From an uncultured Lachnospiraceae bacterium (GTDB lineage Bacteria > Bacillota > Clostridia > Lachnospirales > Lachnospiraceae), in the NCBI GenBank assembly GCA_902788035.1, contig CADAIL010000007.1:110869-174868 (forward strand): a stretch of 64,000 nt of DNA. The letters run 5' to 3'. Below are positions 1-7,253 of the stretch, in pieces. Position 1 is the first letter of the stretch. The number at the start of each line of letters is the position of its first letter. The translations under genes were made by a program, and so were the position numbers. A model generated the notes under the pieces. It made no database searches. It was not told where the DNA came from and saw nothing but the letters and a program-made list of their open reading frames with translations.

Positions 1-254
1 TCCATGCTAAAGTCTTCGTCTCTGACGACACAAAAGCCGTCGTCGGAACGATCAACCTCGACTACCGAAGCCTCTATCATCACTTTGAGTGCGCAACGTA
101 TATGTACGGCACAGACTGCATATCTGACATCGAAGATGATTTCACGAAGACTCTTTCGCGCTGTCATCCGGTCACAATGGAGGATATTAAAAACGAGAAG
201 TTCCTTGTACGGCTGACAGGAGGTCTGGCAAGGCTCGTTGCTCCGCTGCTGTGA
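1..254 (+). CDS. Cardiolipin synthase / phospholipase D family, C-terminal end (partial)
   Basis: The reading frame enters from the left edge with its first full codon at base 3 and stops at TGA 252-254. The 83 visible residues begin with an HKD motif: His at residue 1, Lys at 3, Asp at 8 and Gly at 15, followed by TINLDYRS. This is the second catalytic HKD motif of phospholipase-D-type cardiolipin synthases, which join two phosphatidylglycerols at the membrane. The basic-hydrophobic tail ending RLVAPLL is usual for this family in Gram-positives. The N-terminus, membrane segments and first HKD lie outside the window, so the exact enzyme cannot be confirmed. Confidence 0.85.
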   Translation, partial: HAKVFVSDDTKAVVGTINLDYRSLYHHFECATYMYGTDCISDIEDDFTKTLSRCHPVTMEDIKNEKFLVRLTGGLARLVAPLL

Positions 255-275
255 TTCTAAAAGAAAAATCAAATA

Positions 276-366
276 GAGGCTGCCGCATTAGACGGTGCCA
301 GACATAAAGCAGTCATTTGCAACAAACGTCTGCTATATGTGAGGCCTGCATCTATGCGGCAGCCGC
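276..366. repeat. R2 hairpin repeat, copy 1
   Basis: This is an imperfect palindrome of about 91 bp. Its outer stem GGCTGCCGCAT (278-288) pairs perfectly with ATGCGGCAGCC (354-364). An inner stem flanks a loop containing CATTTGCAA. It aligns with copies at 15501 and 52036 and more distantly with 25884. Relative to those, the stem has changed on both sides while staying paired. It lies 21 bp after the stop of the cardiolipin synthase gene, so it may also end that transcript, but there is no T-tract. Confidence 0.8.
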
Positions 367-487
367 TTACATTTTTACAGAAGGCAAAAAGCCCAAAGAA
401 ATCTGATAAAATATCAAAAAACCTGTAACGAAAGTCCATCGCTTTGCATTAACTGACAGAACCGGAAAGAAAGGAGGTGAGAAGCCG

Positions 488-958
488 ATGTCGATGGAAG
501 AAATATACCAGCAGTACGCGAAGGTCGTGTACGGGTTCCTGCTCACAAAGACGCACGACTCATACATAGCCGAAGAACTGACACAGGAGACATTCTTCCA
601 GGCGATCCGGAGCATTGACCGCTTCGATGGCAGCTGCAAGGTGTCGACCTGGCTCTGCGCGATTGCCCGAAACGTGCTCCTCACCTACCGTCGCAAAAAT
701 CCGACCTCCGAGGAACTCCCGGATTCTATAGGGTCCCGGCCTTCCTCGGAGGAGGAAGTCCTTGGTGAGATGAATCGGCTTGACCTGATCCGGCTGATAC
801 ACGGACTGCCGGAGCCCTCCCGCGAGGTGGTGTATCTGCGGGTGTTCGGGGATCTTTCATTTGCAAATATCGGTGAAATCCACGGAAAATCCGAAAACTG
901 GGCGCGGGTAACTTTTTTCCGCGCAAAAGAAAAGCTTAGAAAGGATGTGGAACAATGA
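488..958 (+). CDS. ECF-type RNA polymerase sigma factor
   Basis: The 156-aa product has sigma region 2 near residues 5-65 (TQETFFQAIRSIDRFDG, then STWLCAIARNVL) and region 4 near 100-152 (LPEPSREVVYLRVFGDLSFANIGEIHG, ending RAKEKLRK). It would direct RNA polymerase to a small regulon when released from its anti-sigma factor. The start is fixed by AAGGAGGTGA just upstream of ATG 488. It overlaps the next gene by 4 bp (ATGA), so the two are translationally coupled. The inducing signal cannot be read from the sequence. Confidence 0.93.
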   Translation: MSMEEIYQQYAKVVYGFLLTKTHDSYIAEELTQETFFQAIRSIDRFDGSCKVSTWLCAIARNVLLTYRRKNPTSEELPDSIGSRPSSEEEVLGEMNRLDLIRLIHGLPEPSREVVYLRVFGDLSFANIGEIHGKSENWARVTFFRAKEKLRKDVEQ

Positions 959-1929
959 GTCAGAAAATTCCATGTGAAGTAGTTCGGGATCTGCTCCCGT
1001 CCTATATAGACGAGCTGACAAGCGATGTCACGAACCGCATTGTGAGAGACCATCTTGAAAGATGTGAAGGGTGCCGTAAGATTTACAGCTCGATGACCGG
1101 GTCTCTGACCGGGGAAGAAGAAAAATTCCGGGAACAGGGAGAAATCGACTTTCTCAGAAAAAACAGGAGGCGGAACAGAAGGATCGTCCTTGGCAGCATA
1201 GCAGGCGCGGTTCTCATCGTGCTCGGAGTCCTGCTCGCAAGGACTTTCTTTATAGGGAATGCTAATTACTCGAACTGGACTGCAGAAAATCTCACAGTGA
1301 GTGACCGGCAGCTCGATTTTGTGGCAGTTCCCGAGGGCAGCGCTTCCGCCATATCAAAGCTGAGTTTTGACGAGAAGAACGGCGTGGTTACCGTACGAGC
1401 CCGGGCTGTCGCCGTCAGCCCGTTCCACACAGGAAGCCTCGGAACAAGTTTTACCGCTTCTGAGACCATACGTGATGTCTGGCTCGGTGACCGCCTCGTC
1501 TGGTCGGAGGGCGAGACCGTGTCTCCGCTCGCTTCGGATCTGTTTGCCGCACACCACAGCTATGTCGGTGATATGTCTGCCAATAACCGTCTCGCAAATG
1601 CGCTGAGCCTCTCCTCTTACGTCGGTCCCTTCACAAATGAGCTGGAGACCGATAAGGAGCCCTACGGCTGGAGAATACTCCTGTCTGATCCTATTCCTGA
1701 CGAAAAACTCGCCCGGAAGGAGCAGAACATGGACATCTCCGGGCAGATCATTGTAGGTCTCATCGAAAATCTCGATCATGTGACATTCGTATACACTGCG
1801 GATGGCACCGAACATGAAAGGACTGTCACTGCTGCGGATGCCTCAGCCTTTTTCGGAGAAGATATAAAGAACTGCGGCACGGACATCCAGACGCTTGGCA
1901 GACTGCTTGAGCTTCACGGCTTATTATAA
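955..1929 (+). CDS. Anti-sigma factor with zinc-binding N-terminus and one membrane span
   Basis: The 324-aa product begins with a ZAS-type anti-sigma domain containing HxxxCxxC (His33, Cys37, Cys40). A membrane segment follows near residues 75-97 after a basic stretch, then a large extracytoplasmic domain that I do not recognise. It overlaps the sigma gene by 4 bp and is expected to hold that sigma factor inactive at the membrane until an outside signal is sensed. The last 16 bp overlap the convergent thioesterase gene. The role rests on motif plus position; the sensor part is unidentified. Confidence 0.88.
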   Translation: MSQKIPCEVVRDLLPSYIDELTSDVTNRIVRDHLERCEGCRKIYSSMTGSLTGEEEKFREQGEIDFLRKNRRRNRRIVLGSIAGAVLIVLGVLLARTFFIGNANYSNWTAENLTVSDRQLDFVAVPEGSASAISKLSFDEKNGVVTVRARAVAVSPFHTGSLGTSFTASETIRDVWLGDRLVWSEGETVSPLASDLFAAHHSYVGDMSANNRLANALSLSSYVGPFTNELETDKEPYGWRILLSDPIPDEKLARKEQNMDISGQIIVGLIENLDHVTFVYTADGTEHERTVTAADASAFFGEDIKNCGTDIQTLGRLLELHGLL

Positions 1930-2330
1930 TAGATGAACGAGCCTTTACACAGAAGCCTTCCGTCATCTCCGACCACTTCTGTGTCAATGTAGGAGAAGGT
2001 CCTGCCGGCGCGGCGCACCAGACCGGTGCAGCGAAGTTCCTTCACACCGCGGGTCCCGCTCACATACTCAATATTCCCGGAGACAGTGGGACCGAGACCG
2101 CCGCCACAGATATTTGCAACACCCGCGACAATGTCCATCAGGTTGAAGAGGCAGCCGCCATAGACCATGTCGTATAAGTTCAAATGCTCCGGAAGCACCG
2201 GCATGACTGCCTCACAGTGGTCCTTCTCAAGAACCGTGAACGCAAGACCGTTGTCTTTCTCACCGCGCTGCAGGGCATACTCCATGTCCTTCATCTTTTC
2301 ATCCGGTAAATTAAGAAAATCGAGTCTCAT
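1914..2330 (-). CDS. PaaI-type hotdog thioesterase
   Basis: The 138-aa product has the hotdog-fold pattern of PaaI/YigI-like acyl-CoA thioesterases: MPVLPEHLNLYDMVYGGCLFNLMDIVAGVA, where the usual HGG is YGG, then a strand-rich C-terminal half. Members hydrolyse acyl- or aryl-CoA thioesters in the cytoplasm. I chose the ATG at 2330 because GGGAGG precedes it at good spacing; a start 13 codons further upstream lacks one. The histidine usually found before GG is a tyrosine here, so activity or substrate may differ. It converges with the anti-sigma gene. Confidence 0.75.
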   Translation of the reverse strand: MRLDFLNLPDEKMKDMEYALQRGEKDNGLAFTVLEKDHCEAVMPVLPEHLNLYDMVYGGCLFNLMDIVAGVANICGGGLGPTVSGNIEYVSGTRGVKELRCTGLVRRAGRTFSYIDTEVVGDDGRLLCKGSFIYYNKP

Positions 2331-2456
2331 ATTTTCCTCCCTAATTACATGCATCAAATTATACAACAATCAGCCGCAAACGTCATGTCTGCGGCTGATA
2401 AAATATTACATATGTGATACAATACAATCAGTTTTGGAAAGGAGCCATCTGCCCCC

Positions 2457-2926
2457 ATGAATATCGATTCCAACGTTTTTATTGCCCCGGGAGCCCAAAT
2501 CATCGGTGATGTCAGGATAAAATCCGGCAGCAGCGTCTGGTACAACGCCGTCCTTCGAGGCGACGAGGGAGCTATCTGCATCGGAAGCAATACCAATATC
2601 CAGGACCTGGTCATGGTCCATGTCAGCAAAAACACGTCTGTCGTGATCGGTGACAATGTCACTGTCGGCCACGGAGCCATCATCCACGGCTGCACGATTG
2701 AAGACAATGTTCTCATCGGTATGGGATCCATCATTCTGGACAGAGCTCAAATCGGAAAGAACTCAATCGTAGGCGCAGGCTCTCTGGTCACGCAGGGCAA
2801 ATGTTTCCGGAGGGTTCCCTCATACTCGGAAGCCCTGCCAGAGTGAAACGTCCGCTGACCGCGGAAGAGATTGAAAATGTGCAAAACTCCGCAAATAACT
2901 ATACCGCTCTCGCCGGCCTTACCTGA
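2457..2926 (+). pseudogene. Gamma-class carbonic anhydrase-like protein (LbH), frameshifted
   Basis: The frame from ATG 2457 encodes a left-handed beta-helix protein of the gamma-carbonic anhydrase/YrdA family, with isoleucine-rich hexapeptides and metal-site-like HVSKNT and GHGAIIHGC. It ends early at about 2846 with a C-terminus foreign to the family. Moving by one base at the TTT at 2804-2806 restores the expected tail (FPEGSLILGSPARVKRPLTAEEIENV) up to TGA 2924-2926, about 156 aa. A single-T loss from a run of four explains this exactly. The truncated 129-aa form still holds most of the helix. It is either a true mutation or a sequencing error. Confidence 0.8.
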
Positions 2927-3003
2927 TTACAAGTCGTTCCATGTTGGTACCGGTCGCGTGTTCATTACGACCATTATTCCGCTCATAGGAAAGGATTAGT
3001 TTT

Positions 3004-3747
3004 ATGAATATTTACGCATGCAGTGATATCCACGGCCAGTATGGGCTTTTTCAGAAAATGTTGAAGGATATCCGCTTCTCTGATGACGATCTCCTCTATA
3101 TTGTCGGTGATATAATTGACAGAGGCCCGGAAAGTATTCCCATGCTCCTTGATATCATGAGTCGGGACAATATCATCTGCCTTCTTGGAAATCATGAACT
3201 CATGATGTACACGAACTACCGGTTCCCTGAAAAGGAAAACTACTGGCTGCACAGCTCGAACGGCGGAACCGTCACAAGGAACGCTTTTAACAAAGAGTCT
3301 AAGGACACGCAAAAGGCAATTCTGGATTATCTCGGCGGAATGGCTCTGCAGGTCGAGCTTCCCATCGCCGATACGCGCTACCTCCTCAGCCATTCGGATT
3401 TCATCCCCGAAAGAGGCAGCGTGCTCTTTAAGGATGTCACTTACAAGGACGCTTTCGATACCGTCTGGAATTCCCCCTGGCGCATGTGGGAATATGTCCC
3501 GAAAAGCAAGTATCAAAAGGACAGCCGGCTCCACGTGATCGGCCACGTCCCGGTCCAGTTCATCTCCGAGAATCCTGAGCCCCTCGCGGCCTTCATCGAT
3601 GAAGAACACCATATAGTGAACATTGACCTCGGGTGTGCCGGCATCGGGCTTCGGACCGGAAAGGCGACCGGGCGGGCTCTGTGCTGCATGAACCTCACTG
3701 CCTACGCGGAGGGGGCCGGGAAGGACGCTTTCACCTATTATCAGTGA
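3004..3747 (+). CDS. Metallophosphoesterase, PP2A/ApaH-like serine/threonine phosphatase
   Basis: The 247-aa product has the complete calcineurin-type metal-site series: D8-I-H10, GDIIDRG (35-41) and GNHE (62-65), with distal histidines around HSDF and HVP and a final NIDLGC. Family members remove phosphate from proteins or cleave diadenosine tetraphosphate using two metal ions. The size and the DIHG opening resemble bacterial PrpA/PrpE-type phosphatases. The start is preceded by AGGAAAGG. It stands alone, followed by the R1a repeat; its substrate cannot be inferred. Confidence 0.88.
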   Translation: MNIYACSDIHGQYGLFQKMLKDIRFSDDDLLYIVGDIIDRGPESIPMLLDIMSRDNIICLLGNHELMMYTNYRFPEKENYWLHSSNGGTVTRNAFNKESKDTQKAILDYLGGMALQVELPIADTRYLLSHSDFIPERGSVLFKDVTYKDAFDTVWNSPWRMWEYVPKSKYQKDSRLHVIGHVPVQFISENPEPLAAFIDEEHHIVNIDLGCAGIGLRTGKATGRALCCMNLTAYAEGAGKDAFTYYQ

Positions 3748-3761
3748 CTGACACTGCGCAG

Positions 3762-3969
3762 AACAGTTCAGACAGGCTGCATTGGTGTTCCCAATAGCCG
3801 GCGCAAACATCATCTTCATCGAAAAACGCAGTTCCTGCTCTTCGAGCTTGAGTAGAGGCGGCTTACCGCCTCTACTCGATCTCTCCGGCCGGAACTGCAA
3901 TGTTTTTCTCACGAAGATGGATGCTTTGCTGCCGGTAACGTACAAAAAGAGCAGCTCGTCTGAACTGTT
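3762..3969. repeat. R1 long hairpin repeat, copy a (short form)
   Basis: A 208-bp imperfect palindrome. The outer arms are AACAGTTCAGAC and GTCTGAACTGTT. Inside is the conserved core, CATCATCTTCATCGAAAAA on the left and TTTTTCTCACGAAGATGGATG on the right. The inner stem is GCAGTTCC/GGAACTGC, and the tip is a perfect 12-bp hairpin GAGTAGAGGCGG-ctta-CCGCCTCTACTC. It lies between the phosphatase gene and the tRNA promoter, with no T-tract. Confidence 0.92.
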
Positions 3970-4019
3970 ATAAGTTGCCCAAACTGCCAAAACTGTGTGA
4001 AGATTTTACAAATTCATGC

Positions 4020-4048
4020 TTGACACTAGAAGCGTAGAATTGTATAAT
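4020..4048 (+). promoter_or_regulatory. Sigma-A promoter of the tRNA-Met gene
   Basis: TTGACA (4020-4025) and TATAAT (4043-4048) are both perfect consensus and are separated by 17 bp. Transcription would begin near 4055, about 29 bp before the mature tRNA. Confidence 0.9.
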
Positions 4049-4083
4049 AATCAAGCGTTGAGAAAACAGCGCAAATTAAATAT

Positions 4084-4157
4084 GGCGAGATAGCTCAGCT
4101 GGCTAGAGCACGCGGTTCATACCCGCGGTGTCGAGGGTTCAAATCCCCCTCTCGCTA
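4084..4157 (+). tRNA. tRNA-Met (anticodon CAT)
   Basis: The 74-nt cloverleaf has acceptor stem GGCGAGA/TCTCGCT with a terminal G-T pair and a D-arm GCTCAGCTGGCTAGAGC. The anticodon stem-loop CGCGG-TTCATAC-CCGCG has anticodon CAT, and the T-arm contains GGTTCAAAT. CCA is not encoded. The first pair is not the C-A mismatch typical of initiator tRNA, so elongator Met is the best call. tRNA-Ile2 with lysidine-modified CAT cannot be fully excluded. It is a single-gene unit with its own promoter and terminator. Confidence 0.95.
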
Positions 4158-4160
4158 CGC

Positions 4161-4190
4161 AAAAAGAGAACCGAAAAGGTTCTCTTTTTT
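4161..4190 (+). terminator. Intrinsic terminator after tRNA-Met
   Basis: AAAAAGAGAACC-gaaa-AGGTTCTCTTTTTT forms a strong stem ending in a T-run, starting 3 bp after the tRNA discriminator base. Confidence 0.9.
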
Positions 4191-4206
4191 GCATTTATTG
4201 AAGTAT

Positions 4207-4231
4207 GGATGAACCCCCGACACCGCGGCGG
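4207..4231 (-). repeat. Inverted fragment resembling the 3' half of the upstream tRNA
   Basis: Read on the minus strand, this stretch (CCGCGGTGTCGGGGGTTC) matches tRNA positions about 4127-4144 at 17 of 18 bases. It covers the 3' side of the anticodon stem, the variable loop and part of the T-arm. It sits 50 bp beyond the tRNA in opposite orientation. It may be an attachment-site relic, but no integrase is nearby. Confidence 0.5.
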
Positions 4232-4266
4232 TGTAGAAAGCGCATGAGGTCCGGTGAACCCCGGTG

Positions 4267-4296
4267 TTGGCTACAATTCTTTTGACATGTTATAAT
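4267..4296 (+). promoter_or_regulatory. Candidate promoter of the HAD phosphatase gene
   Basis: TATAAT at 4291-4296 has TTGGCT 18 bp upstream (4267-4272). A perfect TTGACA at 4282 lies too close to act with this -10. The gene starts at 4375. Confidence 0.45.
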
Positions 4297-4374
4297 AACG
4301 TAAATAAGGTTTCGAAAAAACAAGATATGTAAAAAGATTCTGACAACTGCCAAGTGAAAATAAGGGGGCTAACC

Positions 4375-5622
4375 ATGAAAAAACGACTGAGAGCACTTTT
4401 ATCCATCTGTATGATCATATTCACAGCCTGCGGGCAGGCAGGCGGCGTTCCGCAGGGAAACCCGATCAATACCGACCAGAGCGTGACCGCCTCCACTATC
4501 GAAACAAACGCAAAGACTGATTCGGCAGAATCATCGGAAGCTGTCACAGAGCCCGGCGAAGGTTCCGAAACAACGGACGATGCCGGAAAGATAGGTGAAA
4601 CTGTTATCCCATATTGGACTGAAGACTCCGAGGTCATGAAGTCAATCGCCTCCTACGTAGGCGCAGTCTCGAACGAGTCTTCGGAAATCTTCGTCCCCGA
4701 AGAAGACCGTATCGCTGTCTTTGATTTTGACGGCACGCTCTACGGGGAGCTGTTCCCAACATATTTCGACGAGACTCTCCTGCTCCACCGCGTACTCCAC
4801 GACGACACATATCAGGCAGATCCGGAGCTCCTCGCTTATGCGGAGGCGTCAGAGGAAGCCTACATGAAAGGGCTCCCGCAGCCTGATACGGACATATCGA
4901 CTTCCGCCAGCCTATCCGATTCCTTTAAGGGTATGACAGTGGATGAGTATCGCGAGTATGTCCGCAGCTTTATGAAAGAGCCGGTCTGGGGTTTTGAGGG
5001 AATGACCTACGGGGAAGGCTTTTATATGCCTATGACTGCTCTTGTGCAGTACCTTGCGGAGCACGGCTTCAAGGTGTTCATCAGCAGCGGCTCCGAGCGC
5101 GCTATGGTCCGTGAGCTGATCGAGGGAACCCTCGATGAGTGGATACCGTCGGAGCGGATCATCGGAAGCACCTACTCGATGGCTGCGACCGGCCAGGGAG
5201 ATGAGAAAGCCAAAAGCTATACCTATAAAATGGACGATCAGGTCCTTCTTGAAGGCCAAGTCATCGATAAGAACCAAAAGATGGCCAAAGTCATCTCCAT
5301 CGTGAATGAGATCGGCAAACCGCCCGTTCTTGTCTTCGGCAACAGCTCCGGCGACCTGGCTATGGCCCAGTATGCAGTCCAGAACGGCGGCAGGGGCTAC
5401 ATGCTCCTCTGCGACGATCTGGATCGTGACTACGGGAATCTCGTGACAGCGGAGAAGTTCGCAAAAGACTGTGAGAAAATCGGTTTGGAAACGGTTTCCA
5501 TGAAGAACGATTTTGCGACGATTTATAAAGAGGGGGCTAATAAAGTCGTGCCGGAATCCTGGGGAGAATCGGCAGCTGATGAGTCAGTCGCCGAAGATAC
5601 AGCACTAGCTCCGGCAGCTTAA
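4375..5622 (+). CDS. HAD-superfamily phosphatase, secreted lipoprotein
   Basis: The 415-aa product starts with a lipoprotein signal (lipobox ending FTAC, Cys19), followed by a Ser/Thr/Glu-rich linker to about residue 100. The HAD core has motif I FDFDGT (nucleophile Asp117, Asp119), a motif II-like SSGSE, and motif IV GNSSGDLAM. It should be a metal-dependent phosphatase anchored outside the membrane; the closest described architecture is secreted acid phosphatase or phosphoserine phosphatase-like HAD proteins. The ATG at 4375 is preceded by AAGGGGG; a GTG 21 bp upstream would extend the signal peptide needlessly. The C-terminus is acidic and alanine-rich. Confidence 0.82.
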   Translation: MKKRLRALLSICMIIFTACGQAGGVPQGNPINTDQSVTASTIETNAKTDSAESSEAVTEPGEGSETTDDAGKIGETVIPYWTEDSEVMKSIASYVGAVSNESSEIFVPEEDRIAVFDFDGTLYGELFPTYFDETLLLHRVLHDDTYQADPELLAYAEASEEAYMKGLPQPDTDISTSASLSDSFKGMTVDEYREYVRSFMKEPVWGFEGMTYGEGFYMPMTALVQYLAEHGFKVFISSGSERAMVRELIEGTLDEWIPSERIIGSTYSMAATGQGDEKAKSYTYKMDDQVLLEGQVIDKNQKMAKVISIVNEIGKPPVLVFGNSSGDLAMAQYAVQNGGRGYMLLCDDLDRDYGNLVTAEKFAKDCEKIGLETVSMKNDFATIYKEGANKVVPESWGESAADESVAEDTALAPAA

Positions 5623-5662
5623 TAAAAGAACTGATAATCAAGATTTCGCAAATAAAGAAAAC

Positions 5663-5704
5663 ACAGCCGGCATGTCTTCAAAGGGAGGAGACACTGCCGG
5701 CTGT
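5663..5704. terminator. Bidirectional terminator hairpin
   Basis: ACAGCCGGCA (5663-5672) pairs with TGCCGGCTGT (5695-5704). It lies between two convergent genes. The flanking A-rich and T-containing bases make it usable in both directions, although neither T-tract is strong. Confidence 0.6.
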
Positions 5705-5750
5705 TTGGCGTTAATTGTTTACTTGCTAATGACGCTTACGCATCCCATAT

Positions 5751-7244
5751 TTACGACAGATGGTGGCATTCCACATCGATCACTGCATCTCCGTCCGCAA
5801 AGAAGGAAATACCATCTGCGGCCAGATCAGTAAAGATCGCTGCAGACATCACATATCTGCCGTCATTAATAAAGACTTCCGCGCTGAAGCGGTCAAGCAC
5901 CAGCCGAAGCGTGATCACTCCGTCTGAGCTCCCTTCCACGAGACATCGTCTTTGATGAACGATCGCCCTGCAGGAGCCCGAATACTTTCGATCGACCTTG
6001 ACGGTTTTTTCATGCGGCCGGAAACTGACGGCTGTCCTGAGGCGATCCTTTTGGGCAAACCGCACCGAGAATCTATGGAAAACGTGTCCCGGATCCGCCG
6101 GCCTCACATGTATCGTCATGTCAACGCATCTGCCGCGTACTCCTTCCAGAGCGACGCTCTCCCCGGTCCCGATCACAACATCTTTATAAATGACCGTATC
6201 CTGATACATATCGATGAGCTCGCGTACCGGCTGTTGAAACAGCCTGCCATCTTTTAATGAAAGCTCGCGTGGAACAGACATCTGTCCCGCCCATTGCTCG
6301 CTTGGGTTTCTGATCGCGCACGCGTCCCAGTTCTGCATCCATCCGATCATGATCCGCCTGCCGTCCTCTGTGAGTACGGTCTGCGGCGCGTAAAAATCAA
6401 TGCCATAATCGATCGCCTGATCTTTTTCTTCAGAAAATGTCCCGGTTGCCTCGTCATAACTTCCGATAAGACAGAGCGTTCCGTTTCCGTTGTGATACTC
6501 AAATCCGGAAGGCTGCATGTCCTGTGGACTAACTAACAGCACGTGTTTCCCGTCCAGTTCGAAGAAATCCGGACACTCCCACATCGCGCCGAACCTGCCG
6601 TGGTTGGCAGCAAGCACTTTCCAGTACTTCCAATGGAAAAGGTCCGTGCTTTTATATAGCAGGATCGCGCCTGTATTATCCGCTGCCCTGTTTGCTACCG
6701 CGCAGATGTATGATCCGTCGGCTGCCTTCCAGACTTTCGGATCACGAAAGTCATATCGGCTGCCGCCCTCCGGAAGATCCTCTTCAGTCAGCACAGGATT
6801 TCCGCTGTATTTTTCATAATCGATACCATCGCCGATTGCTATGCTCTGCGTCTGTATGCCGATTCCCTCGTCCTGCATTTCCGGAGCCATTTTCACAGAC
6901 GTATACATGAGCACATGCTTTCCATCATCCGACTCTATGGCACTTCCGGAAAAGCAGCCCATGTAATCATAAGACTGATCAGGCGCCAGTGCTGCGGGCA
7001 GATAATCCCAGTGGAGAAAATCACGGCTTGTGGCATGTCCCCAGTGCATCGACCTCCACTCGGAAGCGTAAGGATAGTACTGGTAGAACAGATGGCAGCT
7101 GCCGTTATAAAAGCCGAATCCGTTAGGATCATTCATCCACCCGCAGCGGGGGGCAAGGTGGAACAGCGGACGCTGCTCCGTCAATATTTCTTTTTCGTAT
7201 ATTTCTTCGTAGCGTCTTGCGTCCCTCAGTGCCTGGCTTGACAT
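5751..7244 (-). CDS. Glycoside hydrolase family 32, intracellular beta-fructosidase / sucrose-6-phosphate hydrolase
   Basis: The 497-aa product shows the GH32 signatures in order: WMNDPNG (nucleophile Asp39), RDP (167-169) and ECPD (acid/base Glu223), followed by a C-terminal beta-sandwich. GH32 enzymes cleave terminal beta-fructosyl bonds in sucrose, sucrose phosphate or fructo-oligosaccharides. No signal peptide is present, so it works on imported substrate. It is the last gene of a run with a binding lipoprotein and two permeases, 9 bp behind the binding-protein gene. There is no phosphotransferase gene, so uptake is by the ABC system and the substrate is probably unphosphorylated. Confidence 0.92.
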   Translation of the reverse strand: MSSQALRDARRYEEIYEKEILTEQRPLFHLAPRCGWMNDPNGFGFYNGSCHLFYQYYPYASEWRSMHWGHATSRDFLHWDYLPAALAPDQSYDYMGCFSGSAIESDDGKHVLMYTSVKMAPEMQDEGIGIQTQSIAIGDGIDYEKYSGNPVLTEEDLPEGGSRYDFRDPKVWKAADGSYICAVANRAADNTGAILLYKSTDLFHWKYWKVLAANHGRFGAMWECPDFFELDGKHVLLVSPQDMQPSGFEYHNGNGTLCLIGSYDEATGTFSEEKDQAIDYGIDFYAPQTVLTEDGRRIMIGWMQNWDACAIRNPSEQWAGQMSVPRELSLKDGRLFQQPVRELIDMYQDTVIYKDVVIGTGESVALEGVRGRCVDMTIHVRPADPGHVFHRFSVRFAQKDRLRTAVSFRPHEKTVKVDRKYSGSCRAIVHQRRCLVEGSSDGVITLRLVLDRFSAEVFINDGRYVMSAAIFTDLAADGISFFADGDAVIDVECHHLS

Positions 7245-7253
7245 ACTATCTCT

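Noticed and set aside
2983..3990. A 335-codon open frame on the minus strand opposite the phosphatase gene
   Set aside because: The phosphatase on the + strand has complete catalytic motifs and a ribosome site; this frame runs through repeat R1a and has neither.
4282..4296. TTGACA and TATAAT as a promoter pair
   Set aside because: Only 3 bp separate the two boxes, so they cannot act together. A weaker -35 at 4267 is used instead.
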